From Methylobacterium sp. J-048 (GTDB lineage Bacteria; Pseudomonadota; Alphaproteobacteria; Rhizobiales; Beijerinckiaceae), in the NCBI RefSeq assembly GCF_022829515.1, contig NZ_JAKSYL010000232.1, positions 1 to 34,055 of the forward strand: 34,055 nt of DNA, in the 5' to 3' direction. Below are positions 1-8,139 of the stretch, piece after piece. The notes under the pieces are model-generated. The model saw only the letters and a list, made by a program, of their open reading frames with translations, had not been told where the DNA came from and ran no database searches. The first letter of the stretch is position 1. Every line of letters begins with the position of its first letter. The translations under genes and the position numbers were made by a program.

Positions 1-88
1 CTTGCGGGGAGGAGTTGGAGGTGGGGGCGGCTCGGCGGTGCCTTCTGCACCACCCCCACCCCTGGCCCCTCCCCGCAAGGGGGAGGGG
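1..88. repeat. GC-rich palindromic repeat, truncated at window edge
   Basis: The first 12 bases (CTTGCGGGGAGG) are the exact inverse of positions 68-79 (CCTCCCCGCAAG), with imperfect pairing between them. A second, tighter hairpin is CCCCTCCCC (66-74), loop GCAAG, GGGGAGGGG (80-88). The same core recurs at about 1535-1640, 4005-4028 and 34029-34055, so this is one copy of a dispersed intergenic family. The left end may continue outside the window. Confidence 0.7.
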
Positions 89-183
89 AAAAGCGCGGTG
101 AGTCCGGCGCTGGCCGTCGGAACCGCCGTTGGAACGCGCCGGGGTCTGACCCGATTGGGTCCCCAATCCGCAAAACAAAAAAA

Positions 184-1419
184 TCAGGCCGCCAGGTCCT
201 CCCGGGCGATGCGGCGGCAATGCTCCAGGTAGCCGCGCTGGTGTGCGCCCATCAGGTCGGTGACCGTGGACCAGAGCCAGCCGGGGGTGTCGGCGCCCTG
301 CCCCGGGGCACGGACCGTGTCGCTCCAGGCCTGGCGGTCTGCCGCCGACATCTGGCGGCCGTGGGCGCGGCCCAGGATGGCGGCGAGGTGGCCCGAGACC
401 CGCACCGCCTCGCTCCGGGAGAACTGCTCGGCGTCGATCTTGAGATCCTGCGGCATCAGCTCGCGGACCGTGACCGGGGTGCCCTGGAAATGCGTGGCGA
501 CCATCCGCTCGCCGAGATTCGGCGACAGGGCGCGGGCGCCGGCCACGACCCGGGCGGCCGCGTCGGCCGGCATGTCGGCCCCCGGGGCCGGCGGGGCGAG
601 GTACGGCACCGCCTCCTTGACGTCGAGGAGGGCGAGATGCGGACGGGTGCCCCCCGAAATCTCCACGAGGCCGGCGTAGCGCAGGCGACCGAGCGAGCTG
701 CAGCCCTTGATCCAGTAGGCGGCGTCGAGCAGCCGGATCTCCGCCCCGGCCTCGGCGCCGCCGAGCGCCAGGACCAGCCGGTGCACCTCCGGGTCGCGGC
801 TCAGCGCCGCGAACGCCTCCTGCTCGGCCGGGTCGAGGTCGAAGAACCGGTTGCCCCGCGGCAGGCGGGCATCCTTGCCCTTGAGCCGCTCCCGGGACAG
901 GTGGCGCCAGCGCCGGCCGAGCGCCCGGCGGCGGGTGGTGGCGACGATCTCGGATTCGGCGACGTCCCGCTCGGCCTGTTCGGGATCGAGGATCCCGTCC
1001 GCGTAGCCCACCGCCATGGCGTCCATCATCCGGGCGGTGACGATGCCCGGCAGGGTCGCGTTGAGGGCGGCGGTGACCAGGGACAGGGCCAGCCGGACCA
1101 GGTCGAAGGCCGGGTTCGAGATCAGGGTCTGGTCGAGGTCGCGGACCTGGATGTCGATCCGCCCGTCGGGATCGGCGACCGCGCCGAGATTGCCGAGATG
1201 CGCGTCGCCGCAGATCCAGACCGGAGGCCCCTCCGGCAGGGCGCCCGCCGGCATGGCGGCGATCAGCTCGTAGAAGTGCGCGGTGCTGCCGCGGACATAG
1301 GCGTGCGGCGAAGAGGCGATCTTGCACAGGCGGCGCTGCTCCAGCTCGCTCGCCATACGCCCCGACCGTGCCGGCACCTGCATATCCATCCGCGTCGTCC
1401 GATCCTCTGCCGCGCCCAT
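184..1419 (-). CDS. DUF2252 family protein
   Basis: This is a DUF2252 protein of about 411 residues. The family has a kinase-like fold and no settled function. Visible family signatures are VWICGDAHLGNLG in the first third and VRDLDQTLISNPAFDLVRL shortly after, resembling the nucleotide- and metal-binding loops of aminoglycoside-phosphotransferase-like enzymes. I chose the ATG at 1419 because family similarity begins just after it. An ATG at 1515 would add 32 residues, and anything further upstream would run into the palindromic repeat at 1535-1640. Neither start has a convincing ribosome-binding site. The gene stands alone, and its stop is followed by an A-rich stretch on the plus strand. 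The family call is firm; the start and function are not. Confidence 0.88.
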   Translation of the reverse strand: MGAAEDRTTRMDMQVPARSGRMASELEQRRLCKIASSPHAYVRGSTAHFYELIAAMPAGALPEGPPVWICGDAHLGNLGAVADPDGRIDIQVRDLDQTLISNPAFDLVRLALSLVTAALNATLPGIVTARMMDAMAVGYADGILDPEQAERDVAESEIVATTRRRALGRRWRHLSRERLKGKDARLPRGNRFFDLDPAEQEAFAALSRDPEVHRLVLALGGAEAGAEIRLLDAAYWIKGCSSLGRLRYAGLVEISGGTRPHLALLDVKEAVPYLAPPAPGADMPADAAARVVAGARALSPNLGERMVATHFQGTPVTVRELMPQDLKIDAEQFSRSEAVRVSGHLAAILGRAHGRQMSAADRQAWSDTVRAPGQGADTPGWLWSTVTDLMGAHQRGYLEHCRRIAREDLAA

Positions 1420-1534
1420 TCCAACAGGGGCGCGGATCGATGTCGGGTGCGAGGCTAGAATGTCATCCTTAAGCTCGGGTGAGCTTTTTGACGCAGCGTC
1501 GGGGCGGTCCGTCATCGCGTGGGGATGACCACCA

Positions 1535-1670
1535 CGCTCTCCCTCCCCCGCAAAGGCTACCGGATTCACACTTCTCTCCCGAACGCCAAGGTTCTGAAAG
1601 AAAGGCGCGTTTCCCCTCCCCGCAAGGGGGAGGAGAGCGCGTCTCGGCCAGGGTTGTGTGAATATCGTAG
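1535..1670. repeat. Compound palindromic repeat (CCCTCCCC-type)
   Basis: CGCTCT plus CCCTCCCCC at 1535-1549 is inversely repeated by GGGGG plus AGGAGAGCG at 1626-1639. A second pair flanks it: GGATTCACAC (about 1561-1571) against GTGTGAAT (about 1656-1663), with CTAC/GTAG outside. A short hairpin CCCTCCCC-GCAAG-GGGGAGG is nested at about 1615-1632. It lies between the 5' end of the DUF2252 gene and the 3' end of pleD. Confidence 0.65.
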
Positions 1671-1713
1671 CCCGCAAAGGAGGGTGAGACAGGCGCGCGG
1701 GTCCGACCGCCCC

Positions 1714-3087
1714 TCAGGCCGCTTGCTGCTCGACCCGGTTCCGCCCGGCGGCCTTGGCCCGATACAGGGCGATGTCGGCACGCTTGAGCATGTCGTTGGG
1801 GCCGGTATCCTCCGGGTGGCGGATGGCGACGCCGATCGAGACCGTCACCGGGATCGTCCGGGTGGCGCGCTGCACCGAGAACGGCATCGCCTCGACCTTC
1901 TCGCGGATTCGCTCGGCGATGGCCCGGGCCTCGGGCAGCCCGGCCTCCGGCAGCACCACCACGATCTCCTCGCCGCCGTAGCGGGCGACGATGTCCACCG
2001 GCCGCGTGTGCTGGCGGACCCGCTCGGCGAAGGTGCGCAGCACCTCGTCGCCGGCCTCGTGGCCGTAGCTGTCGTTGATGCCCTTGAACAGGTCGATGTC
2101 GAGGATCAGGGCGGCCAGCCCCGGGCGCTTCGCGGTCTCGTCGGAGAACAGCGCGCCGAGATGGTTGTCGAGGTAGCGCCGGTTGTGCAGGCCGGTGAGC
2201 GCGTCGGTGACGGCGAGCTGCAGGGAGGCCTGCATGGCGCCCCGCAGGGCCTCCGTGAAGCGCTTGCGCTTCACTTGGGTGCGGACCCGGGCCATCAGCT
2301 CGTTGCGGTCGACCGGGCGCATCAGGAAGTCGTGGACGCCGAAATCGAGGCCGCGCACCACCCGGCCGCGGTCGTGCTCCTCGGCCAGCATGATCAGCGG
2401 CATCGCCCGGGTGCTGTCGAGCGAGCGGAGCTGGCTGCACAGGCGCAGGCCGTCGAACCCGTCGAGGTCGAGGCTGACCAGGGCGAGGTCGAAGCCGCCC
2501 TCGGCGGCCAGGCGCATCGCCGCCTGCGGGTCGGGCTCGATCGTGACCGCATGGTGCTGGCGCAGGGCCCCGGCCATGCGCTCGGCCGAGCCGGGCCGGT
2601 CCTCGACCAGCAGGATCCGGGCGTCGAGGCCGGTCTCGGCGGTGGCGAGCGCCAGGGGATCGCCGATGCCGAACTCGCGCGACGCCAGCGCCCGCTGGCG
2701 CAATTCGTCGGTCACCGCCTTGAGGCGCACGAGGCTGCGCACCCGGCTGAACAGGGCGGTGTCGTCCACCGGCTTGGTCAGAAAATCGTCGGCGCCGGCA
2801 TCGAGGCCGCGCAGCCGGTCCGAGGGCTGGTCGAGGGCGGTGACCATCACCACCGGGATGTGGGCGGTGACCGGGTTGTTCTTGAGGTAGCGGCAGACCT
2901 CGAAACCGTCCATGCCGGGCATCATCACGTCGAGCAGGACGAGGTCGCACAGGCCCTTCTCGCAGATCGCGATCGCGTCCGGCCCGTTCATGGCGGCGAT
3001 CGTGTCGAAATATTCGAGCCCGAGCTTCGTCTCGAGAAGCTTCACGTTCGGAAACAGATCGTCGACGATCAGGACGCGGGCCGACAT
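1714..3087 (-). CDS. pleD: PleD-type response regulator / diguanylate cyclase
   Basis: This 457-residue protein makes cyclic di-GMP from two GTP and acts in the polar-development pathway known from Caulobacter. Domain order is REC1 (about 3-120), REC2 (about 156-275) and GGDEF (about 290-455). REC1 has a complete acceptor site: D10, D53 in LLDVMMPGMDG and K105. In REC2 the acceptor aspartate position is S205 (LVSLDLDG), so REC2 should be a non-phosphorylated adaptor, as in Caulobacter PleD. The active loop is GGEEI (371-375). The product-inhibition I-site RPVD (362-365) sits five residues before it, so both catalysis and feedback control should be intact. divK lies 79 bases upstream on the same strand, so the two are probably one operon. 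Confidence 0.96.
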   Translation of the reverse strand: MSARVLIVDDLFPNVKLLETKLGLEYFDTIAAMNGPDAIAICEKGLCDLVLLDVMMPGMDGFEVCRYLKNNPVTAHIPVVMVTALDQPSDRLRGLDAGADDFLTKPVDDTALFSRVRSLVRLKAVTDELRQRALASREFGIGDPLALATAETGLDARILLVEDRPGSAERMAGALRQHHAVTIEPDPQAAMRLAAEGGFDLALVSLDLDGFDGLRLCSQLRSLDSTRAMPLIMLAEEHDRGRVVRGLDFGVHDFLMRPVDRNELMARVRTQVKRKRFTEALRGAMQASLQLAVTDALTGLHNRRYLDNHLGALFSDETAKRPGLAALILDIDLFKGINDSYGHEAGDEVLRTFAERVRQHTRPVDIVARYGGEEIVVVLPEAGLPEARAIAERIREKVEAMPFSVQRATRTIPVTVSIGVAIRHPEDTGPNDMLKRADIALYRAKAAGRNRVEQQAA

Positions 3088-3166
3088 GGTTCCTCGCTGA
3101 CGCGCGGTTGCGCGATTCCGCCCAGGGCGGTCGGCCGTTCGCCGTTACCGGCGCGCCGCTTCGGCG

Positions 3167-3538
3167 TCACCGGGGCTCAAGATACGCGCGAACCGTTGCC
3201 AAAAACTTCGCGACGGAGATCGGCTTCGACAGATAGGCCTCGCAGCCGCCCTCGCGGATCCGCTCCTCGTCGCCCTTCATGGCGAAGGCCGTGATCGCGA
3301 TGACCGGAATGCTCTTGAGGTCGTCGTCCTCCTTGAGCCATTTGGTCACTTCGAGGCCGGAGACCTCGGGGAGCTGGATGTCCATGAGGATCAGGTCGGG
3401 ATGGTGCGCGCGGGCCAGCTCGATCGCCTCGATGCCGTGGGCGGTCTTCAGGGTCGCGTAGCCGTTCGCCTCCAAGAGGTCGTTGAACAGCTTCATGTTC
3501 AGTTCGTTGTCCTCGACGATCAGCACCGTCTTTTTCAT
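3167..3538 (-). CDS. divK: DivK single-domain response regulator
   Basis: A 123-residue stand-alone receiver domain spanning the whole protein. Acidic residues at 9-10, phosphoacceptor D53 (LILMDIQLPEVSG) and K105 (LSKPIS) are all present. DivK relays phosphate between the PleC and DivJ histidine kinases and, through DivL/CckA, tunes the master regulator CtrA; in this class it also affects PleD. Its position immediately upstream of pleD is the usual alphaproteobacterial order and supports the assignment over a generic CheY-like protein. It is divergent from the DUF3572 gene, with about 75 bases between the two starts. I saw no clear CtrA box (TTAA-N7-TTAA) in that gap. Confidence 0.95.
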   Translation of the reverse strand: MKKTVLIVEDNELNMKLFNDLLEANGYATLKTAHGIEAIELARAHHPDLILMDIQLPEVSGLEVTKWLKEDDDLKSIPVIAITAFAMKGDEERIREGGCEAYLSKPISVAKFLATVRAYLEPR

Positions 3539-3612
3539 GATCCGATGTCCCGGTGCGCGCCGATCATGATTAGCGGGCCGTGAAGCCCCTTGGTGACCTT
3601 TGTAGCGATCAC

Positions 3613-3915
3613 ATGTTGATGAATGGCAAACCTCTTCAAGGGGCCGAATCTGCGGAACGGCTCGCCCTCGACGTTCTGCTGTGGATCGTCGCGGAGGATG
3701 ACCGCCTCCTGCCCTTCCTGGCGGCGAGCGGCCTGAGCGCCGACACCGTACGCGAGAGCGCCCAGGAACCGGCCTTCCTGGCGGGCGTCCTCGACCATGT
3801 AATGGGCGACGAGGGCGTGCTCGTGGCCTGCGCCGGAGCGCTGGAGATCAAGCCGGAGCGCATCGCCGCGGCCTGGCGCATCCTGTCGCCGCAGCCGGAG
3901 GATGATTGGGCGTGA
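3613..3915 (+). CDS. DUF3572 family protein
   Basis: A small helical acidic protein of 100 residues from the ATG at 3613, or 111 from a GTG at 3580. It matches DUF3572, an alphaproteobacterial family with no known function, by the pattern AERLALDVLLWIVAEDD, then a short LPFLAASGL segment, then repeated short helices. It has no signal peptide and no membrane segment. The gene is transcribed away from divK and followed by a repeat-bearing intergenic region. A third possible start is the ATG at 3619. None has a good ribosome-binding site, so the N-terminus is uncertain. Confidence 0.8.
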   Translation: MLMNGKPLQGAESAERLALDVLLWIVAEDDRLLPFLAASGLSADTVRESAQEPAFLAGVLDHVMGDEGVLVACAGALEIKPERIAAAWRILSPQPEDDWA

Positions 3916-3997
3916 GGCGCTGGTTTGCCGCGTCTGGGGTCGAGCAGCGGATGGGCTTTCGGCGCGGATGCGACCAAGTTGTCAGGCGCGGCAGGCG

Positions 3998-4030
3998 CGG
4001 CTTTCCCTCCCCTCTCTGCGGGGGAGGGAG
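3998..4030. repeat. Palindromic repeat copy (CCCTCCCC...GGGGAGGG)
   Basis: CCCTCCCC (4005-4012) pairs with GGGGAGGG (4021-4028) across an 8-base loop. The left flank GCGGCTTTCCCTCCCC is shared with the copy at the right end of the window (34023 onward), which shows a common origin beyond simple GC skew. It lies between the convergent DUF3572 and EipB genes. Confidence 0.65.
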
Positions 4031-4085
4031 ATGCGCGCACAGCCTTCCGCCTCATCCTTGATCAGAATGACCTTAGGCCCTGCCC

Positions 4086-4991
4086 CTACGGCGTGCAGCC
4101 CTTGTCGCCCTCCTTGTCGGCGGCCCGGCCGGCCTGGGTGTCGATGTCGAGGGCGGTCATGTCGCCCAGGATGGCGAACTCGCCGTAATCGAGCTTGAGC
4201 GCGCCGCTGACGCCGTTCTCGTAGAGGTCGAAGCCGAGGGTGTAGATCGGCGTCCGCTCGCCCACCCCCGGCGTGTAGTAGCTGAGCCGCACCGGCCAGT
4301 GCGGCATGCCGGCGAGCGGGCCCTCCCGCAGGGGCTTGTCGCGGGTGGTGTCCGCGGCCGGGCCGGTCCCGGCATGGCCGATCACCGCGAAGGTGTCGTA
4401 GATCTTCTTGCCGTCGTCGGAGCCGTCGAACACCTTGGCCGAGAGGGTCGCCTGGCCGGCCCGCGCCGCCTCGATCAGGTGGCGCATGTGCTCGCTCGGG
4501 AACAGCACCGGCCCCTCCACGGTGAAGGGCTTAGGCCCGCCCTTCAGCTTCACGGTGACGCCGTCGCCCTGCTCGGAGGCGGTGCCGTCCACGGGGGCGG
4601 CGGGCTGGTTGTTGGTGAGCGTCGTGGTCTTGAACCGGAACTCGCGGCCCTTGCCGCCCTCGAAGGTGGTGCTGCGCATGTCCGACAGGCGCGGCCCGCT
4701 CTCGCCGGAGGAGAGCTCCGTCACCTGCCGGGTCAGCATGGTGTAGCCGCGGCAGGCGTCGCCCCGGAAATCGATCACGATGCGGCCGCGGGCGCTCTCC
4801 ACCGAGCGGGTGCCGCCGCCCTCGGCGAGCGACAGGTCGTAGACCGCCCGGTGGTTGGCCAGCACGATGTCGTGGGCCGGCGCGGGGGCCTCGGCCTTGG
4901 CCGCGGGGGCCGGCTCGGAGACGGCCGGCGCAGCCTGTGCCCCCCAGGCGGAGACGAGCAGGCCGGCCGTCAGGAGATGCAAGACGCGCAT
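4086..4991 (-). CDS. eipB: EipB-type cell envelope integrity protein (DUF1849)
   Basis: A periplasmic protein of 301 residues from the ATG at 4991. That start is chosen because a signal peptide (MRVLHLLTAGLLVSAWGAQA, then AP) follows it directly. The mature part begins with an Ala/Pro/Glu-rich linker, then a DUF1849 beta-rich body (HDIVLANHRAVYDLSLAEG, then DFRGDACRGYT). Brucella EipB is a beta-spiral protein needed for envelope integrity and carries a conserved disulfide. Two matching cysteines are visible here, one in DACRGYT and one four residues from the end region (KGCTP). The gene stands alone, with a three-hairpin block upstream. Confidence 0.9.
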   Translation of the reverse strand: MRVLHLLTAGLLVSAWGAQAAPAVSEPAPAAKAEAPAPAHDIVLANHRAVYDLSLAEGGGTRSVESARGRIVIDFRGDACRGYTMLTRQVTELSSGESGPRLSDMRSTTFEGGKGREFRFKTTTLTNNQPAAPVDGTASEQGDGVTVKLKGGPKPFTVEGPVLFPSEHMRHLIEAARAGQATLSAKVFDGSDDGKKIYDTFAVIGHAGTGPAADTTRDKPLREGPLAGMPHWPVRLSYYTPGVGERTPIYTLGFDLYENGVSGALKLDYGEFAILGDMTALDIDTQAGRAADKEGDKGCTP

Positions 4992-5073
4992 GAATATTCC
5001 CGGTTCAAGGTCCGCCAGATAGCAGGCGACGCGAAAGGGGCAATCCTCGGGCGTCGTGCCGGTCCCCGATATG

Positions 5074-5157
5074 GGTTCCCAAAGGGCGGAGCCCTTTGGG
5101 AACCACTGAGGCATCCAGGGCTCCGCCCTGGACCCGCGAAAGGTCCCGGACCTTTCG
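5074..5157. repeat. Three tandem perfect hairpins
   Basis: Three palindromes follow one another. The first is GGTTCCCAAAGGGC, loop GGA, and its complement (5074-5104, 14-bp stem). The second is CCAGGGC, loop TCC, GCCCTGG (5115-5131). The third is CGAAAGGTCC, loop C, GGACCTTTCG (5137-5157). They lie between the 3' end of the ABC exporter and the 5' side of the EipB gene, both on the minus strand. They could terminate exporter transcription, although there is no T-run, or be an extragenic palindromic repeat. Confidence 0.75.
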
Positions 5158-5169
5158 AAACCATGACCT

Positions 5170-7014
5170 TCACCGGTAGCCCTGGGCCTGCAGGGTGAAC
5201 AGCTCGGCGTAGCGGCCGCCCTGCCCCATCAGGGCGGCGTGGCTGCCCTCTTCGAGCAACCGGCCGCCCTCCAGGACCAGGATGCGGTCGGCCATGCGCA
5301 CCGTCGAGAAGCGGTGCGAGATCAGAACCGTCGTGCGGCCCGCCGACAGTTCCCGGAACCGGGCGAACACGTCGTGCTCGGCCCTTGCGTCGAGCGCCGC
5401 GGTCGGCTCGTCGAGGATCAGGATCTCGGCCTCGCGCATGTAGGCCCGGGACAGCGCGACCTTCTGCCACTCGCCCCCCGACAGGTCGACGCCGCCGGCG
5501 AAGCGCTTGCCGAGCGGCTGGGCGTAGCCCTCCGGCAGCCGCTCGATCACCGGGGCGGCGAGCCCCCGGGCGGCCGCCGCCGCGATGCGGTCCTGCTCGC
5601 CGGCCGCCGCGATCCGGCCGACCGCGACGTTCTCGCCGGCTGTGAGGTCGAACCGGACGAAGTCCTGGAAGATCGCGGCCACCCAGGCCCGGAGGTCGTC
5701 GAGGTCGTAGGCGGCGAGCGGCAGCCCGTCGAGGAGCACCCGGCCCTCGTGCGGGTCGTAGAGCCGGGTCATCAGCTTGACGATCGTGGTCTTGCCGGCG
5801 CCGTTGCCGCCGACGAGCGCCACGGTCTCCCCGGCCCGCACCGCGAAGGACAGGCCGCGCAGGGCCCAGATCTCCGTACCGGGATAGCGGTAGCCGACCT
5901 CCTCGAACACCAGCCCGGCGCGGATCGGGCTCGGCACCGGCACGGGCTGCGCGGGCGAGCGGATCGCCGGCCGGATCGCGAAGAACGAGAAGAAATCGTC
6001 GAGATACTGCGCCTGGCCGCTGATCTGGGTGAGCCCGAGCAGCAGCCCCTCGATGCCGCCGCGCAGGCGCTGGAAGGCGCCGGCCAGGAAGGCGAGGTCG
6101 CCGATCGAGAACGATCCGGCCACGGTCCGCCAGACGATCACCGCGTAGGCGGCGTAATAGGCCAGCGTCCCGAGGCTCGCGAAGGCGAAGCCCCAGCGCG
6201 CCCGGGCGGTGGCGAGCGCCCGGTTCTCGGCGAGCAGGTTTTGCGCGAGCACCCCGTAGAGCGCGGTGATGTAGCCCGAGAGGCCGAACAGCTTGACCTC
6301 CTTGGCGGTCTCGACGCTGGCGCCGAGGTAGCGCAGGTAGTCGATCCGCCGCCGCTCCGGGCTGCGGATCCAGGCGAGGCGATAGCCGGCCTTGGTGAAG
6401 TGCCACTCGTTGAGCAAAGCCGGCACCAGGGCGGCGGCGATCAGCACCACCAGCCAGGGCGTGAACGCCGCCACACCGGCGGTGAGCGAGACGAGCGTCA
6501 CCAGGGCCTGGAACTGGCCGAACACCGTGCCGATTAGGCCGGTGCGGCCGCTGACCTGCCGGCGCGCCCGCTCCAGACGGTCCTGCTGGGCGCTGTCCTC
6601 GAACTGCGCGAGGTCCAGGGAGGCGGCATGCGCCATCAGCCGCACCGAGGCGGCATTGGCGTAGAGGTCGCCGATCAGGGTCTCGGTCAGGCTCGCGAGC
6701 CGTCCGGTGAGGTCGGACAGCAGGGCGAGCCCGAGCTCGGCCGCCACCAGCCAGACGAGCCGCGCCCGGCCGGGATCGGCGAGCCAGTCGGTAATCCTCG
6801 CCGCTGGCGCCGGGTGGGCATGCTCGGCCACGATGCCGTCGAGGATCAGCTTGGCGAGGTAGAGCGACAGGATCGGCAGGCAGGCCGCCACCAGGCGCAG
6901 GGCGAGGCTCGCCGCAAGCAGGCGCGGGCTCGCCGCGGCGATCTCGCGGAACAGGGCCGGCAGGTAGCGCAGCGCCCCCAGGCGCTCGCCGAGGCGCGCG
7001 ATCGGGTCGGTCAC
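5170..7014 (-). CDS. ABC transporter, fused permease and ATPase
   Basis: A 614-residue half-transporter: an N-terminal six-helix exporter domain (about 1-345) and a C-terminal nucleotide-binding domain (about 366-605). Walker A is GGNGAGKTT (402-410), the signature LSGGE (511-515), Walker B ILILDEP (531-537) and the switch histidine H567. It is therefore complete and should work as a homodimer pumping a substrate outward across the inner membrane. The substrate cannot be read from sequence. The class covers lipid, peptide and drug exporters, and the mostly helical N-terminus without a peptidase domain argues against a bacteriocin processor. No partner gene is adjacent: the next gene upstream is divergent and the one downstream is separated by hairpins. 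Confidence 0.9.
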   Translation of the reverse strand: MTDPIARLGERLGALRYLPALFREIAAASPRLLAASLALRLVAACLPILSLYLAKLILDGIVAEHAHPAPAARITDWLADPGRARLVWLVAAELGLALLSDLTGRLASLTETLIGDLYANAASVRLMAHAASLDLAQFEDSAQQDRLERARRQVSGRTGLIGTVFGQFQALVTLVSLTAGVAAFTPWLVVLIAAALVPALLNEWHFTKAGYRLAWIRSPERRRIDYLRYLGASVETAKEVKLFGLSGYITALYGVLAQNLLAENRALATARARWGFAFASLGTLAYYAAYAVIVWRTVAGSFSIGDLAFLAGAFQRLRGGIEGLLLGLTQISGQAQYLDDFFSFFAIRPAIRSPAQPVPVPSPIRAGLVFEEVGYRYPGTEIWALRGLSFAVRAGETVALVGGNGAGKTTIVKLMTRLYDPHEGRVLLDGLPLAAYDLDDLRAWVAAIFQDFVRFDLTAGENVAVGRIAAAGEQDRIAAAAARGLAAPVIERLPEGYAQPLGKRFAGGVDLSGGEWQKVALSRAYMREAEILILDEPTAALDARAEHDVFARFRELSAGRTTVLISHRFSTVRMADRILVLEGGRLLEEGSHAALMGQGGRYAELFTLQAQGYR

Positions 7015-7146
7015 CGCGGGCCTGTCCGGGCGGATCGCCTGTTGACGGAGCAGACTGTACGGCCCGGGATCCCGGTGTTCGATTGGCCGGCAGGTCGAGA
7101 GAGCATTATCTGAGGCCTGACAATTAATTTCATCGTCGAGTGACGC

Positions 7147-7674
7147 GTGCTGAGCGGCCCTGCAATCCTGCGTATTTCCGTTCTCCTGATCCTGGCCGGC
7201 ATCCTGGCGGCGCTGGTGCAGTACCTGCTGCCGAGCTCGAGCCCCGCGCCGGATCCCGCCCCGGTGGCCGAGGCACCCGCCGAGAACGCCCCCGCCGAGC
7301 CGGCCGCACCCCCGCCGGCTCCGGAACCGGCGCCGCCTCCGGCCGCGCCGACCGCGTCACCCGCCGCGCCGCGCCCCACGCAGCAGCAGATGCCGCCCGA
7401 CGCCCTCGCCTTCCCGTCCGAGCCCGCCCCGGCCCAGCAGCAGGGCGAGGCCGAGATCGACCGGGCCGAGGACAATGCCGGCCCCCGGGCGCTCGCCATC
7501 CTCGACCTGAACACCGCCTCGGTGGCCGACCTCAACAAGCTCCGGGGCGGCGGCGCGATCGGCCGGGCGATCACCGCCAAGCGCCCCTACACCTCCGTGG
7601 ACCAACTCTTGTCGAAGCGCGTCCTCAGCCGGGCGGTCTATGAGAAGATCAAGGATCAGGTGACGGTGCGGTGA
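7147..7674 (+). CDS. Membrane-anchored helix-hairpin-helix protein
   Basis: A 175-residue protein starting with GTG at 7147. One N-terminal membrane helix (about 6-28, ISVLLILAGILAALVQYLL) is followed by a long Pro/Ala/Glu-rich linker (about 30-110). A ComEA-like helix-hairpin-helix module at the C-terminus begins with LDLNTASVADLNKLRGG. HHH modules of this kind bind DNA without sequence preference. In ComEA the topology is the same (anchor, linker, DNA-binding tip) and serves DNA uptake. No other competence gene is in the window, so a role in uptake is only a possibility. The gene is divergent from the ABC exporter, with about 130 bases between starts. Confidence 0.8.
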   Translation: MLSGPAILRISVLLILAGILAALVQYLLPSSSPAPDPAPVAEAPAENAPAEPAAPPPAPEPAPPPAAPTASPAAPRPTQQQMPPDALAFPSEPAPAQQQGEAEIDRAEDNAGPRALAILDLNTASVADLNKLRGGGAIGRAITAKRPYTSVDQLLSKRVLSRAVYEKIKDQVTVR

Positions 7675-7853
7675 GGCGCCCGCTTCCAGGCACATCGGAG
7701 AGCGTCGGCCTGCCGTTCGGCGCACCGGTCCCGATAGATCGTGCCGAGGATCGCGGATGCTTGGAAGAGTGGGGCGCGCGAGAATTGATCGTGCCGGCGC
7801 CATCCTGCCTGCCCGAGACTCGCTCTCCTTGCGGCACGGATGTATAAAGCCTA

Positions 7854-7884
7854 GGGATATCCCGGATATCCGAGAAGCATATCC
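7854..7884 (+). promoter_or_regulatory. Probable VapB operator, tandem GATATC palindromes
   Basis: GGGATATCCC (7854-7863) and CGGATATCCG (7863-7872) are two perfect 10-base palindromes sharing one base. A third half-site, GCATATCC, abuts the vapB start (7877-7884). A TATAAA (7843-7848) lies just upstream. Tandem palindromes between promoter and antitoxin gene are the normal target of VapB-VapC autoregulation. Confidence 0.6.
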
Positions 7885-8127
7885 ATGCCGCTCTACGTCA
7901 AGGATCCGCAGGTTGACGACCTTGTCGTCCATCTCATGACGCTGCTGCGCACGACCAAGACCGACGCGGTGCGCCGAGCGCTTCAGAACGAAATCGCCCG
8001 CCAGACCGGCAAGGTCGATCTGGTCGAGCAAACGGTCGACTTCGTCCGAACCCTTCACGGGCGGGCCGGGCCACATCCGAAGCCTGCCGACAAGGCGTTC
8101 ATCGATAGCCTCTACGAGCGCGATTGA
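7885..8127 (+). CDS. vapB: VapB-type antitoxin (Rv0623/PSK family)
   Basis: An 80-residue antitoxin of the PSK-operon transcription factor family (PF07704). The N-terminal MPLYVKDPQVDDLVVHLM followed by TKTDAVRRAL is the family pattern: a short beta strand and two helices forming a ribbon-helix-helix DNA-binding dimer. The C-terminal half (about 45-80) should be the flexible toxin-neutralising tail. It sits 12 bases upstream of vapC and just downstream of the tandem palindromes, so it should both block the toxin and repress its own operon. Confidence 0.9.
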   Translation: MPLYVKDPQVDDLVVHLMTLLRTTKTDAVRRALQNEIARQTGKVDLVEQTVDFVRTLHGRAGPHPKPADKAFIDSLYERD

Positions 8128-8139
8128 GGCGGATCTGCG

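Noticed and set aside
153..168. GATTGG/CCAATC hairpin near the DUF2252 stop as a terminator
   Set aside because: The A-run lies on the wrong side for the minus-strand gene, so it does not form a standard intrinsic terminator.
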